A stretch of DNA of 64,000 nt from Embleya sp051903075. GTDB lineage: Bacteria > Actinomycetota > Actinomycetes > Streptomycetales > Streptomycetaceae. Positions 25,999-35,190 of the stretch are shown piece by piece (position 1 is the stretch's first letter; the number at the start of each line of letters is the position of its first letter). Position numbers and translations under genes: made by a program. The stretch is from NCBI RefSeq assembly GCF_051903075.1, contig NZ_CP182422.1:2976001-3040000 (forward strand), given 5' to 3'. The notes under the pieces are model-generated. The model was not told the origin of the DNA. It worked only from the letters and a program-made list of their open reading frames with translations, and did not search any database.

Positions 25999-26353
25999 GA
26001 AGAACGAGCTCTCCGACAGCTGAAGGTTGCGTGGCGGCGCACGGCCGCCCCCGCCCGGGATCGGACGGTATCCGGGAAAGTGCGACGGCGGTGCGTTGAC
26101 ACCCGCCGCGTGCGGGTCGTGACACGGCCTTCGAGGGATCTGGTGCTCCCCGCCGAAGGCACGTGGGCGAACTCGGCCACCGAGGTTGCCCGGTACGACG
26201 GGCCGGAGGAGTCGGTCGCGACGACCCCATGGACAGGGCATGACACGTACCGCACCTCGGCACCCACAATACTGCGCTCCTGCCACACCGTTACCCCGCA
26301 CCGTCGCGTGCCTCCCGGTACGCGCCGTCGGCAAGCATGGCGGCGCAAGGGGT
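25999..26353. other. Intergenic region upstream of the VanW-family gene
   Basis: These 355 bases hold several overlapping open frames without family features or ribosome sites, and none is called. The promoter of the VanW-family gene should lie here. No operator or hairpin of note was found. Confidence 0.45.
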
Positions 26354-26746
26354 TCACCTCGTCCGCGTCTTCACCGATTCACCCGAAAGAAGGACGGGTT
26401 TGATGCCGCCCCAGGGGTAAGTGGCGGCGGCGACACCGAAGATGGTGCCACCCAGGAGGTAGATGTACGAGAGGACGCCGCTGACGAAGATCCAGTCGCC
26501 CTCCGGCTTCGTCCAACTCGCCAGCCACAACACGGTGAGCATCCAGGCGCCGACCGGCACCGCGGCCCCGGCCTTGGCCTTCAGCAGCGAGCCGCCGGCG
26601 ACGAACAGGCCGCCGCTGCCCGCGAGCGAGACGATCAACCCGGCGGGCGGGTAGGCCGCCTGGGTGAACGCCCCGATAAAGGCGATCACCGCGCCGAGCA
26701 GGAACAGCACGACGTATGCCGCGACGCGGCCGGCTTTCTCTGGCAC
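26354..26746 (-). CDS. DUF6113 family membrane protein
   Basis: The 130-residue product has four predicted membrane helices (for example AAYVVLFLLGAVIAFIGAF and AGLIVSLAGSGGLFVAGGSL) and short polar ends. The segment SWTKPEGDWIFVSG between the third and fourth helix is typical of this small actinobacterial family. It starts with GTG ten bases after the mshB stop, so it is likely cotranscribed with mshB. Its function is unknown. Association with mshB is a known feature in Streptomyces and could point to a role linked to mycothiol or simply to an old operon. Confidence 0.85.
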   Translation of the reverse strand: MPEKAGRVAAYVVLFLLGAVIAFIGAFTQAAYPPAGLIVSLAGSGGLFVAGGSLLKAKAGAAVPVGAWMLTVLWLASWTKPEGDWIFVSGVLSYIYLLGGTIFGVAAATYPWGGIKPVLLSGESVKTRTR

Positions 26747-26756
26747 GAGGGCTACC

Positions 26757-27659
26757 TTACGGGCGCAGTCCGGCGAACAGGTCGTCCTCGCGGCCGTCCG
26801 GGCCGGTGGGCCCGAGGTCGCCGCGGACCAGTCGATAGTGCTCGACCGCCATGATGCTCTGGCCGATGTTGTTGGACAGCGCGAAGAAGCCGTCCTCCAC
26901 CGAGACCTGGGTGGGATAGGCGCGCAGCGCCTCGAACTTGGCCTCCAGGTGGGCGCCCGCGTCCACCGCCGTGGTGACCTGGTCGTCGTCGACCGCGAAC
27001 GGCAACTCGTCCACCTCGACCGCGGTGAACGGTACGTCCTGCCCGGCCTCGATCATGCGCTCGATGCCGGCCTTGAGGATCGACCGGGGCATCACGTTGT
27101 AGTAGATCTTCGCGATCGTCCACGACTCGCCCTCGCCCTCGGCGTGGGTCGGGTCGGCGGCCAACTCGGCCGCGCGCAGCGCCACCCGGTGGGCCTGGAT
27201 GTGGTCGGGGTGGCCGTAACCGCCGCGCTCGTCGTAGGTGGCGAGCACCTGCGGCCGCACCTCGCGGATCACCGGCACCAGATGCGCGGCGGCCTCCTCC
27301 ACGTCGGCCTGCCAGAAGCAGTCGGGCCGCGCGTTGCTCGGCACACCCATCATCCCGGAGTCGCGGTAGCGGCCCGGACCGCCCAGGAACCGCTGGTCGG
27401 AAATGCCCAGCGCCTTCATCGAGTCGGCGATCTCGGTCATCCGGTGCGCCCCGAGCCGGTCCTCGCGGTCGGCCGCCAGGTGGGCCAGCTCGGGCACCAG
27501 GATCTCGCCCTCCTCGCCGAGCGTGCAGGTGACGAGCGTGACGTGCACACCCTCGGCCGCGTACCGCGCCATGGACGCGCCGTTGTTGATCACTTCGTCG
27601 TCCGGATGGGCGTGGACGAGCAGCAGTCGCAGCGGGCTCTCGGTAGTGCGTTCGGTCAT
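26757..27659 (-). CDS. mshB: Mycothiol biosynthesis deacetylase MshB
   Basis: MshB removes the acetyl group from 1-D-myo-inositol-2-acetamido-2-deoxy-glucopyranoside, an early step in mycothiol synthesis. The 300-residue LmbE-type product shows the zinc and catalytic motif AHPDDE with NNGASMARYA at its N-terminus, and the second zinc motif GYGHPDHIQAHR. TCTLGEEGE is a typical MshB segment. The ATG at MTERTTES is chosen; a ten-residue longer start is less typical. Mycothiol occurs only in actinobacteria, so this gene is good evidence for the phylum. The paralogue Mca would be a less likely alternative. Confidence 0.93.
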   Translation of the reverse strand: MTERTTESPLRLLLVHAHPDDEVINNGASMARYAAEGVHVTLVTCTLGEEGEILVPELAHLAADREDRLGAHRMTEIADSMKALGISDQRFLGGPGRYRDSGMMGVPSNARPDCFWQADVEEAAAHLVPVIREVRPQVLATYDERGGYGHPDHIQAHRVALRAAELAADPTHAEGEGESWTIAKIYYNVMPRSILKAGIERMIEAGQDVPFTAVEVDELPFAVDDDQVTTAVDAGAHLEAKFEALRAYPTQVSVEDGFFALSNNIGQSIMAVEHYRLVRGDLGPTGPDGREDDLFAGLRP

Positions 27660-27705
27660 GTGCGACAGCCTACGCGCGCCCGCGGACACCCCCGGGACCG
27701 CCCGT

Positions 27706-28335
27706 TCAGGCCCCGCGACCGGGCGGCGCCGCGTGCACCGCGACCAGGTAGTCGCCGCCGGGCACCCAGGGCTCGCGGTCCCATCCGGCGTAGCGGGTGC
27801 GGCGCACCAGGCCGGCCGCCGCGCACGCGTCCTCGTACTCGGCGGCGGTGATCGTGGCCCCGACTCCGTCCGGGCCGCCCGCGAGGCTGAATCCGCTGAC
27901 CAGGATCCCGCCCGGGCGCAACATCGCGGCCAGCGCGCGCACCACGTCGGCCTCGCTGCCGGGGGTCAGGAAGATCATCACGTTGCCCGCGGCCACGACC
28001 AGGTCGAAGCTCCCGCGCCCGCCGAGCGGCAGCGGGTCCAGGTCGGCCAGGTCGTCGAGCACCCAGGTCAGACCGGGCGCCGCCGCCTCGGCCTCGGCCA
28101 GCATCGACGCGTCCAGGTCGACGCCGACCACCTCGTGGCCCTGCCGGGCCAGCTCGATCGCCACGCGCCCGGTGCCGCATCCCGCGTCGAGGACGCGGGC
28201 GGGCTCGGGCAGCAGGTCGTCGCAGAACCTGGCCTCGCCGTGCAGGTCACGCCCCTCGGCCGCGAGCCGGCGAAACCGCTCGGCGTATTCGGGCCCACGG
28301 GTGCCACCGGTGTTGGCCAGCCATCGATTGGTCAT
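27706..28335 (-). CDS. Class I SAM-dependent methyltransferase
   Basis: The 209-residue product has the SAM-binding loop VLDAGCGTGRVAIELA, the acidic motif II VGVDLDASML and the post-loop WVLDDLADLD. The segment FDLVVAAGNVMIFLTPG is the usual motif IV region of Methyltransf_25/11 proteins. The N-terminus MTNRWLANTGGTRGPEYAERF is conserved in actinobacterial homologues. It lies 46 bases upstream of mshB in the same direction and may be cotranscribed. The substrate is unknown. Confidence 0.87.
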   Translation of the reverse strand: MTNRWLANTGGTRGPEYAERFRRLAAEGRDLHGEARFCDDLLPEPARVLDAGCGTGRVAIELARQGHEVVGVDLDASMLAEAEAAAPGLTWVLDDLADLDPLPLGGRGSFDLVVAAGNVMIFLTPGSEADVVRALAAMLRPGGILVSGFSLAGGPDGVGATITAAEYEDACAAAGLVRRTRYAGWDREPWVPGGDYLVAVHAAPPGRGA

Positions 28336-28409
28336 GACAGACCAGCCTACAAACCCCGGCCCACAGCCGACCCGGCAGCGACCTCACGGCCCCGCCCGCG
28401 CTGCCCGGG

Positions 28410-28610
28410 TCAGAAATGGATCCCGTTCACGACTCCCGCGAAGCTCGTGCCCGCGTCGCGGATCGAGGGGGCCATCGACGTCGCGGAGAGATAGAAGCCG
28501 AGCAGGGCGCAGATGATCGCGTGCATCGGCTTGAGCGACGACTTCCGGACGAAGAAGACGACGGTGACACCGAGCAGCAGCACGGCGGAGACGGACACCA
28601 CCACAGTCAC
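28410..28610 (-). CDS. Small two-helix membrane protein
   Basis: The 66-residue product has two hydrophobic segments, VVVSVSAVLLLGVTVVFFV and MHAIICALLGFYLSATSM. They are joined by the basic stretch RKSSLKP, with a polar C-terminus (RDAGTSFAGVVNGIHF). Related small proteins occur widely in Streptomyces, without known function. Several consecutive GTG codons (GTGACTGTGGTGGTG) follow an excellent AGGAGG. The first is annotated, but the second or third has better spacing. A longer ATG-initiated frame upstream lacks support and runs into the peptidase promoter region. I infer a real gene from the ribosome site and the amphipathic layout. Confidence 0.65.
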   Translation of the reverse strand: MTVVVSVSAVLLLGVTVVFFVRKSSLKPMHAIICALLGFYLSATSMAPSIRDAGTSFAGVVNGIHF

Positions 28611-28805
28611 GCACCTCCTGTGCGCAGGGACCCGCAGTTCGTGCTCGGGGAAGCCGGCCTGTGGATCCAAAGGGACATGTCTACACACAGAATGTAAGCC
28701 AATGGTCACGAACCGCGTTCACTCGTTCAGCGGGCGCGAGGTGGTGTTCGCACGGCTGTCCGCACTCTCCCCCCGGTCTCCCCTCCCCCTGTGCGTACGT
28801 CCCCG

Positions 28806-28818
28806 TACGCTGTGGCAC
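28806..28818 (+). promoter_or_regulatory. Probable leaderless promoter -10 element of the S9 peptidase gene
   Basis: TACGCT at 28806-28811 fits the actinobacterial TANNNT -10 pattern and ends seven bases before the ATG. No ribosome site is present, so the transcript probably begins at or next to the start codon. No clear -35 element is visible. Confidence 0.45.
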
Positions 28819-30951
28819 ATGAGCTCGGAGATCACATTTCCCCGGCAATACGCCCGCACGCAGCGCTTCACCCAAGGCGCTCCACGCAGCTTCGGCTTCG
28901 CCGACGGCCGGATCACATTCCTGCGGTCCAAAGCCCCCGACGACTCCACCACCTGCCTGTGGATCCTGGATCCGGACACCGGCGAGGAACGCCTGGTGGC
29001 CGACCCCGCGACACTGCTCGGCGGCGCGGCCGAGGACCTGTCCGCCGAGGAGCGGGCCCGGCGCGAGCGCAGTCGCGAGGGGGCGGCCGGCATCGTCGGC
29101 TACGCGCTCGACAGTGCCGGGGATCTGGCGGTATTCACCCTTTCGGGCCGGCTGTTCGCCGTGTCCCTGTCCGCCGGCGAGGCGCCGCGCGAGCTGGCCG
29201 TACCCGGTCCGGTCATCGATCCGCGCCCCTCGCCCACCGGCGAATGGATCGCCTACGTGTCCGCCGGCACGCTGCGGGTGGTGGCCGCCGACGGCTCGGG
29301 CGATCGTGCGCTCGCCGAGCCCGACGGCGACGACGTCACCTGGGGCCTCGCCGAGTTCATCGCCGCCGAGGAGATGAACCGCTTCCGGGGTTACTGGTGG
29401 GCCCCCGACGGCTCCGCGCTGATCGCCGCGCGCGTGGACAACGCGCCCGTGGACCGCTGGTGGATCAGCGACCCGGCCAACCCGGCCGCGGCGCCGAGCG
29501 AGGTGGCCTACCCGGCGGCCGGCACCGCCAACGCCGAGGTCACCGCGTGGCTGATCGGCCTCGACGGCGCCCGGACCGAGCTGACCTGGGACCACGACGC
29601 CTACCCCTACCTGGCGAGCGTGCACTGGTCGGCCGGCGGCGACCCGCTCCTGAGCCTGCAACCGCGCGACCAGAAGGTGCTGCTCACCCTCGCCGTCGAC
29701 GTGGCCGCCGGGACCACCCGCGAGCTGCACCGCGAGCACGACGACGTGTGGATCGACCTGGTTCCGGGCGTGCCCGCCTGGACGCCCGACGGCCGGTTGG
29801 TCCGCCTGGTCGACGCCGACGGCGCGCGGCGTGTGGTGGTCGCCGACAAGGAGCTGACCGACCGGCGCCTGTTCGTGCGCTCGATTCTGGACGTGGCCGA
29901 CGAGGACGTGCTGATCACCGCGTCGGCCGGCACCGACGCGAGCGCGCCCGAGATCGGCGAGGTCCACGTCTACCGGGTCGCCCCCGACGGGGTCACCCGG
30001 GTGAGCGCCGAACCCGGCGTGCACACCGCGGTGCGCGCCGGCGACACCACGGTCCTGGTCTCCGCCACGCCGGAGCGCTTCGGCACCCGGGTCGCGGTGC
30101 TGCGCGGCGGCGCCGAGATCGCCACGGTCACCTCGCACGCGGCCACCCCGGTGCTCACCCCCCGGGTCGAACTGCTCCGCGCCGGCGCCCGCGGCATCCC
30201 GTGCGCACTGATCCTGCCGACCGGGTTCGACCCCGCGTCCGGCGAGCGGCTGCCGATCCTGATGGACCCGTACGGCGGCCCGCACGGCCCGCGCGTGCTC
30301 GCCGCGCGCAACCCGCACCTGACCTCGCAGTGGTTCGCCGACCAGGGCTTCGCGGTGCTGGTCGCCGACGGCCGGGGCACCCCGGGCCACTCCCCCGAGT
30401 GGGAGAAGTCGGTCCACCTCGACCTCGGCCCGATCAGCCTCCAGGACCAGGTGGACGCCCTGGAGGCGGTCGCCGCCGAGCGGCCGTGGCTGGACACCAC
30501 ACGGGTGGGCATCCGCGGCTGGTCCTACGGCGGCTACCTGGCCGCGCTCGCCGTGCTGCGCCGCCCCGACGTGTTCCACGCGGCGGTCGCCGGCGCGCCG
30601 GTGACCGACATGGCGCTCTACGACACGCACTACACCGAGCGCTACTACGGCATGCCCGCCGAGCAGGTCGAGGCGTACCGGCGCGGCTCCCTGGTGTCCG
30701 GCTCCGAACTGGGCGAGGTGGCGTCGACCCGACGGGCGCTGATGCTGGTGCACGGCCTCGCCGACGACAACGTGGTCGCGGCGCACACGCTGCGGCTGAG
30801 CAGCGCGCTGCTCGCGGCCGGCTATCCGCACGAGGTGCTGCCGCTGTCCGGGGTCACCCACATGACCCCGCAGGAGCAGGTCGCGGAGAACCTGCTGCTG
30901 TTCCAGGTCGAGTTCCTGCACCGCTCGCTCGCCCGCCCCGCGAGCGACTGA
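28819..30951 (+). CDS. Prolyl oligopeptidase family (S9B, DPP-IV-type) serine peptidase
   Basis: The 710-residue product is a cytoplasmic dipeptidyl-peptidase-IV-like enzyme, expected to release dipeptides or process short proline peptides. The N-terminal beta-propeller (about 40-450) contains the DPP-IV segment AAEEMNRFRGYWWAPDG with the paired glutamates that bind the substrate amino terminus. The C-terminal alpha/beta hydrolase has the nucleophile in GWSYGGY, the acid in HGLADDNV and the His in SGVTHMTP. No signal peptide is present. It converges on the dppABCDF-type importer, so it may process imported peptides; that is inference from position. The start is the ATG with a TACGCT box just upstream. 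Confidence 0.9.
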   Translation: MSSEITFPRQYARTQRFTQGAPRSFGFADGRITFLRSKAPDDSTTCLWILDPDTGEERLVADPATLLGGAAEDLSAEERARRERSREGAAGIVGYALDSAGDLAVFTLSGRLFAVSLSAGEAPRELAVPGPVIDPRPSPTGEWIAYVSAGTLRVVAADGSGDRALAEPDGDDVTWGLAEFIAAEEMNRFRGYWWAPDGSALIAARVDNAPVDRWWISDPANPAAAPSEVAYPAAGTANAEVTAWLIGLDGARTELTWDHDAYPYLASVHWSAGGDPLLSLQPRDQKVLLTLAVDVAAGTTRELHREHDDVWIDLVPGVPAWTPDGRLVRLVDADGARRVVVADKELTDRRLFVRSILDVADEDVLITASAGTDASAPEIGEVHVYRVAPDGVTRVSAEPGVHTAVRAGDTTVLVSATPERFGTRVAVLRGGAEIATVTSHAATPVLTPRVELLRAGARGIPCALILPTGFDPASGERLPILMDPYGGPHGPRVLAARNPHLTSQWFADQGFAVLVADGRGTPGHSPEWEKSVHLDLGPISLQDQVDALEAVAAERPWLDTTRVGIRGWSYGGYLAALAVLRRPDVFHAAVAGAPVTDMALYDTHYTERYYGMPAEQVEAYRRGSLVSGSELGEVASTRRALMLVHGLADDNVVAAHTLRLSSALLAAGYPHEVLPLSGVTHMTPQEQVAENLLLFQVEFLHRSLARPASD

Positions 30952-30964
30952 CACCCGCCACACA

Positions 30965-31009
30965 CGACGACGCCCGCCGTCCCCGAATCGGGAACGGCGG
31001 GCGTCGTCG
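30965..31009. terminator. Bidirectional terminator hairpin
   Basis: Arms 30965-30984 and 30990-31009 pair over 20 bases with a single G-U pair and a five-base loop. It lies between the S9 peptidase and the end of the first peptide ABC operon. Confidence 0.87.
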
Positions 31010-31022
31010 GTCGGCGCGCGGT

Positions 31023-32105
31023 TCAGGCCGCGCCGACGATGTCCTTCTCCTCGGCGAAGTGGCACGCGCTGTCGTGCGCGGCCAGTCCGTCCAGGCCGGT
31101 GCGGATCTGCAGCAGCGGCTCCTGCTCGGCGCAGATGTCCTGCGCCTTCCAGCACCGGGTACGGAACCGGCAGCCCGACGGCGGGTTCGCCGGCGACGGC
31201 ACGTCACCGGTGAGGATGATCCGCTCGCGGTGCTCGCGCCCATCCGGGTCCGGCACCGGCACCGCGGACAGCAGCGCCTGGGTGTACGGGTGCGTCGGGT
31301 GGTCGTAGATCTGCGCGTCGGTGCCGATCTCGGCGATCCGACCCAGGTACATCACCGCGACCCGGTCCGAGATGTGCCGCACCACGGACAGGTCGTGCGC
31401 GATGAACAGGTACGACAGACCCAGTTCGTTCTGCAGCTTCTCCAGCAGGTTGACCACCTGCGCCTGCACCGACACGTCCAGCGCGGAGACCGGCTCGTCC
31501 GCGATGATGATCTCCGGGTTGAGCGCGAGGCCCCGGGCGATCCCGATGCGCTGGCGCTGGCCGCCGGAGAACTGGTGCGGGTACCGGTTGATGTGCTCCG
31601 GGTTCAGCCCGACCAGGTCGAGCAGTTCCTGCACACGCCGCTTGCGGTCGCCGCGGGGGGCGACCTCCGGGTGGATGTCGTACGGCTCGCCGATGATGTC
31701 GGCGACCGTCATCCTCGGGTTCAGCGAGGTGTACGGGTCCTGGAAGACCATCTGGATGTTGCGGCGCACCGCCTTGAGCGCGCGCCCCGACAACTTCGCC
31801 AGGTCGTCGCCCTTGTACAGGACGCTGCCCTTGGTGATCGACTCCAGGTTCATCAGCAGTCGGGCCACCGTGGACTTGCCACAACCCGACTCGCCGACCA
31901 GGCCCAGCGTCTCGCCCTTCATCAGGTCGAAGGTGACGCCGTCGACAGCCTTGACCGCGCCGATCTTCTTCTGGAAGAGGATGCCCTGGGTGATCGGGAA
32001 GTGCTTGACCAGCCCCCGCACCTGAAGGATCGGCTCGCCACTCGCCACCGGCTGAACGGCCTTGCGCACATCGGCGGCGGTCGCGCCGTTCGGGGACTCA
32101 GCCAC
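31023..32105 (-). CDS. Peptide ABC importer ATP-binding protein, OppF/DppF-type (system 1)
   Basis: The 360-residue ATPase has Walker A GESGCGKST, Q-loop MVFQDPY, signature FSGGQRQR, Walker B IIIADEPVSALD and switch His in FIAHDLSVV. The C-terminal oligopeptide-transporter region carries the iron-sulfur-type cysteines in PSGCRFRTRCWKAQDIC and the later SACHF. This extension separates the OppD/F family from other ABC ATPases. A GTG start overlaps the OppD-type gene upstream by eight bases. It is the last gene of operon A-B-C-D-F and pairs with that OppD-type subunit as a heterodimer. Confidence 0.93.
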   Translation of the reverse strand: MAESPNGATAADVRKAVQPVASGEPILQVRGLVKHFPITQGILFQKKIGAVKAVDGVTFDLMKGETLGLVGESGCGKSTVARLLMNLESITKGSVLYKGDDLAKLSGRALKAVRRNIQMVFQDPYTSLNPRMTVADIIGEPYDIHPEVAPRGDRKRRVQELLDLVGLNPEHINRYPHQFSGGQRQRIGIARGLALNPEIIIADEPVSALDVSVQAQVVNLLEKLQNELGLSYLFIAHDLSVVRHISDRVAVMYLGRIAEIGTDAQIYDHPTHPYTQALLSAVPVPDPDGREHRERIILTGDVPSPANPPSGCRFRTRCWKAQDICAEQEPLLQIRTGLDGLAAHDSACHFAEEKDIVGAA

Positions 32106-33141
32106 GGACTTCTCCCTCCATCACGGTCTCCCAGAAGTGGCACGCGCTGCCCCGACCGACCGAGATCTCGTGCAGCGGCGGAACGTCGCTGCGACAGATG
32201 TCCTGCGCGTACGGGCAGCGCGGGTTGAACGCGCAACCGGACGGGATACGCATCAGGTTCGGCGGCAGACCCTTGATCGCGTACAGCTCGCGACCCTTGT
32301 GGTCCAGGCGCGGGATCGACTCCAGCAGACCCTTGGTGTACGGGTGCGTGGGCTGGCGGTACAGCTCCCGCACCGGCGCCTGCTCGACGATCCGGCCCGC
32401 GTACATGACCGCGATCTTGTCCGCGACGTCGGCGACCACGCCGAGGTCGTGGGTGATCAGGATCAGACCCATGTTCCGCTCGCGCTGCAACTCCGCGAGC
32501 AGGTCCATGACCTGCGCCTGGACGGTCACGTCGAGCGCGGTGGTCGGCTCGTCCGCGATGATCAGCTCGGGGTCGAGCGCGAGCGCCATGGCGATCATGA
32601 TGCGCTGGCGCATACCGCCGGAGAACTGGTGCGGGTAGTCGTTCACCCGATCCTTGGCCGCCGGGATGCGCACCTGATCCATCAGGTCGATCGCCTTGAG
32701 CTTGGCGTCCTTGCGGGACATGCCGCGGTGCACGGTGAACATCTCGGCCAGCTGGAAGCCGACCGAATACACCGGGTTGAGCGCGGAGAGCGCGTCCTGG
32801 AAGATCATCGAGATCTTCTGGCCGCGGATCTTCCGGCGCTCCTCCTTGGACATCTTGAGCATGTCCTTGCCGTGGAACCGGATCTCGCCGCCGGTGATGT
32901 GCCCCGGCGGCATGTCCAGGATGCCCATGATCGTCTGCGCGGTCACCGACTTGCCCGAGCCGGACTCGCCGAGCACGGCGAGCGTCTCGCCGGCGCTGAC
33001 GTCGTACGAGACACCGTTGATCGCCTTGGCCACACCCTCGCGGGTGCGGAACTCGACGTGCAGGTTGTCCACTTCGAGCAGCGGCGCGGTGGCTGCCGAG
33101 CCCGGTCCCTCGGGCTTGTTCTTCGTGTCGATCGTCGTCAC
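32098..33141 (-). CDS. Peptide ABC importer ATP-binding protein, OppD/DppD-type (system 1)
   Basis: The 347-residue ATPase has Walker A GESGSGKSV, Q-loop MIFQDAL, signature FSGGMRQR, Walker B LIIADEPTTALD and switch His in LITHDLGVV. It ends with the oligopeptide-family cysteine motif PSGCAFNPRCPYAQDIC and SACHF. OppD-type ATPases carry SGGMRQR and OppF-type carry SGGQRQR, which assigns the pair. The GTG start lies 16 bases after the permease stop. It energises uptake through the two permeases upstream. Confidence 0.93.
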   Translation of the reverse strand: MTTIDTKNKPEGPGSAATAPLLEVDNLHVEFRTREGVAKAINGVSYDVSAGETLAVLGESGSGKSVTAQTIMGILDMPPGHITGGEIRFHGKDMLKMSKEERRKIRGQKISMIFQDALSALNPVYSVGFQLAEMFTVHRGMSRKDAKLKAIDLMDQVRIPAAKDRVNDYPHQFSGGMRQRIMIAMALALDPELIIADEPTTALDVTVQAQVMDLLAELQRERNMGLILITHDLGVVADVADKIAVMYAGRIVEQAPVRELYRQPTHPYTKGLLESIPRLDHKGRELYAIKGLPPNLMRIPSGCAFNPRCPYAQDICRSDVPPLHEISVGRGSACHFWETVMEGEVRG

Positions 33142-33157
33142 TTGTCTGTCCCCTCCC

Positions 33158-34171
33158 TCAGCGGAGCTTCGGGTCGAGGGCGTCGCGCACCGCGTCGCCG
33201 AGCAGAATGAAGCTGAACACCGTGACCGACAGGAAGATCGACGGGAAGATCAGCTGGTACGGCGAGTCGCGCAGCGCGGTGGTCGCCGAGCTGATGTCCG
33301 CACCCCACGAGATCTCGGTGGGCGGCAACCCGATACCGAGGAACGACAGCGTCGCCTCGGTGGCGATGAAGGTGCCGAGCGAGATGGTCGCGACCACGAT
33401 CACCGGGGCGATCGCGTTGGGCAGCACGTGCCGACCCAGGATGCGACCGGTGCCGGCGCCGAGCGCCTTGGCGGCCACCACATAGTCGGACTTCTTCACG
33501 GTGATCACCGAACCACGCATGATGCGCGCGATCTGCATCCAACCGAAGATGCCGAGCGCCATCACCACGGTCCACACGGTGCGGTCCTTGAACGCGCTCA
33601 TGAACACCAGCGCCGCGAGCAGCAGCGGGATGCCGAAGAAGATGTCCGTCACGCGGGCCAGGATGGTGTCCAGCCAACCACCGAAGTAGCCGGACAGCGC
33701 GCCGATGAGGCCGCCGATGACCACGATCAACGCGGTCGTGGCGACACCGACGATGATCGAGGCACGGGCACCGAACACGGTGCGGGCGTAGACGTCGCAA
33801 CCCTGCACGTTGGTGCCGAACCAGTGGTCTCCCGACGGGTCCTTGTTGGTGTCCAAAATCGGACAGTGCCGCGGATCGATGTCGGTGAACACGCCCGGGA
33901 AGAACGCCATGAAGATCAGGAACACCAGCAGCACGCCGGAGACGTAGAAACTCGGGTTGTGCCGCAGCTCGCGCCACGCCTCGCCCCACGCACCGCGGGG
34001 CTTGCTCTGCGGGCCCTGGACATCCGGGGCCGCGTAGGCGCCGCGCTTCTCCAGCGTCGTGCCCTCTTCGTCCGCCAACATCAGGCCGGGGTTCTCGATC
34101 GAGCCGAACTGGGGCTGCTCGTCGCTCGCCGTCGGCAGCTGTTCGCGCTGCTGCTTGTTCATGTCAGGCAT
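33158..34171 (-). CDS. Peptide ABC importer permease, OppC/DppC-type (system 1)
   Basis: The 337-residue permease has a polar N-terminal region of about 75 residues before the first helix (FYVSGVLLVFLIFMAFFPGV). Five further helices follow. The coupling-loop segment YVVAAKALGAGTGRILGRHV fits the EAA consensus (G at the usual spacing). The C-terminus GDAVRDALDPKLR is the OppC-family signature. HWFGTNVQGCDVYARTVFGA matches the family's external loop. Its start overlaps the stop of the OppB-type gene by eight bases. Confidence 0.93.
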   Translation of the reverse strand: MPDMNKQQREQLPTASDEQPQFGSIENPGLMLADEEGTTLEKRGAYAAPDVQGPQSKPRGAWGEAWRELRHNPSFYVSGVLLVFLIFMAFFPGVFTDIDPRHCPILDTNKDPSGDHWFGTNVQGCDVYARTVFGARASIIVGVATTALIVVIGGLIGALSGYFGGWLDTILARVTDIFFGIPLLLAALVFMSAFKDRTVWTVVMALGIFGWMQIARIMRGSVITVKKSDYVVAAKALGAGTGRILGRHVLPNAIAPVIVVATISLGTFIATEATLSFLGIGLPPTEISWGADISSATTALRDSPYQLIFPSIFLSVTVFSFILLGDAVRDALDPKLR

Positions 34172-35093
34172 ACCGGATCCTCGGGTCCAGGACGGCGTAC
34201 AGCAGGTCGACGATCAGGTTCATGACCAGATAGATCATCACCAGTGCCGCCACCGCGCCGACCACTGTCGAGCTCTCGTGCTTGGTGACCGCGAGGTAGA
34301 TCAGGCGGCCGACGCCGTCGACGTTGAAGATGCCCTCGGTCACGATCGCGCCGGCCATCAGCGCGCCGAGGTCGGCGCCCAGGAACGTCACCACGGGGAT
34401 GAGCGAGTTGCGCAGCAGGTGGCGGGTGACCACGCGGCGGCGCGGGAGACCCTTGGCCGTGGCCGTACGCACGTAGTCCGCGCGCATGTTCTCCGCGACG
34501 CTGGTTCGGGTCAGTCGGGCGACGAAGGCCAACGAGAGCGAACCGAGCACGATGCCGGGCAGGACCAACTGACTCCAAGTCGGGTCGCCCACACTTGCGG
34601 TGGCTTCGAAGATGCCCCACTCGCTGCCAAGCCAGAACTGCGCGACGGTGCCGAGCACGAACACCGGGATCGAGATGACCACCAGGGTGCCCGCGAGGAC
34701 CACGGTGTCCGCCAGCTTGCCGCGGCGCAGGCCGGACAGCAGGCCGAGGCCGACACCGAGGACGACCTCGATCGCGAAGGCGATCATGGCGAGTCGGATC
34801 GACACCGGGAAGGCGCGCTTCAGCTCCTCGGAGACGGGACGACCGTTGAAGCTGGTCCCGAAATTACCCTGGAGCAGGTCGGTGATGTAGTACCAGTACT
34901 GCACGATCAGCGGGTCGTTCAGGTGGAACTCTTCCCGCTTCAGGCGCACGAAGACAGGGTCGGCACCCTTGTCGCCGAACATGGCCGAGATGGGGTCGCC
35001 ACCCAGCTGGTACACCATGTAATAGATCAAGAACGTGGTCCCGATGAACACCGGGATCATCTGGAGCAGTCGCCGTACGACATATCGCCCCAT
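34164..35093 (-). CDS. Peptide ABC importer permease, OppB/DppB-type (system 1)
   Basis: The 309-residue permease starts MGRYVVRRLLQMIPVFIGTT, the usual OppB N-terminal helix, and has six predicted helices. The coupling loop YVRTATAKGLPRRRVVTRHL and the C-terminal DLLYAVLDPRIRYA are family signatures. The ATG has AGGAGGCTGGC upstream; a 36-codon longer frame has no site. It follows the substrate-binding gene across a 158-base gap that contains a strong hairpin, so it is probably made in lower amount than the binding protein. Confidence 0.93.
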   Translation of the reverse strand: MGRYVVRRLLQMIPVFIGTTFLIYYMVYQLGGDPISAMFGDKGADPVFVRLKREEFHLNDPLIVQYWYYITDLLQGNFGTSFNGRPVSEELKRAFPVSIRLAMIAFAIEVVLGVGLGLLSGLRRGKLADTVVLAGTLVVISIPVFVLGTVAQFWLGSEWGIFEATASVGDPTWSQLVLPGIVLGSLSLAFVARLTRTSVAENMRADYVRTATAKGLPRRRVVTRHLLRNSLIPVVTFLGADLGALMAGAIVTEGIFNVDGVGRLIYLAVTKHESSTVVGAVAALVMIYLVMNLIVDLLYAVLDPRIRYA

Positions 35094-35190
35094 GCCAGCC
35101 TCCTGCTGTCGTCGTCGGCCCGAAGCGAGGATCGGACCCAGGCCGGCGTCGTGGATCGCACGTCGCCGGCCCGGCCCGTCACCGCCAAGA

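Noticed and set aside
23272..26403. 1043-residue plus-strand frame opposite the VanW-family gene
   Set aside because: Arg/Gly/His-rich shadow without domains; the minus strand carries recognisable VanW motifs.
28681..31155. 824-residue minus-strand frame opposite the S9 peptidase
   Set aside because: The plus strand encodes an intact peptidase with catalytic triad, and the antisense product is low-complexity.
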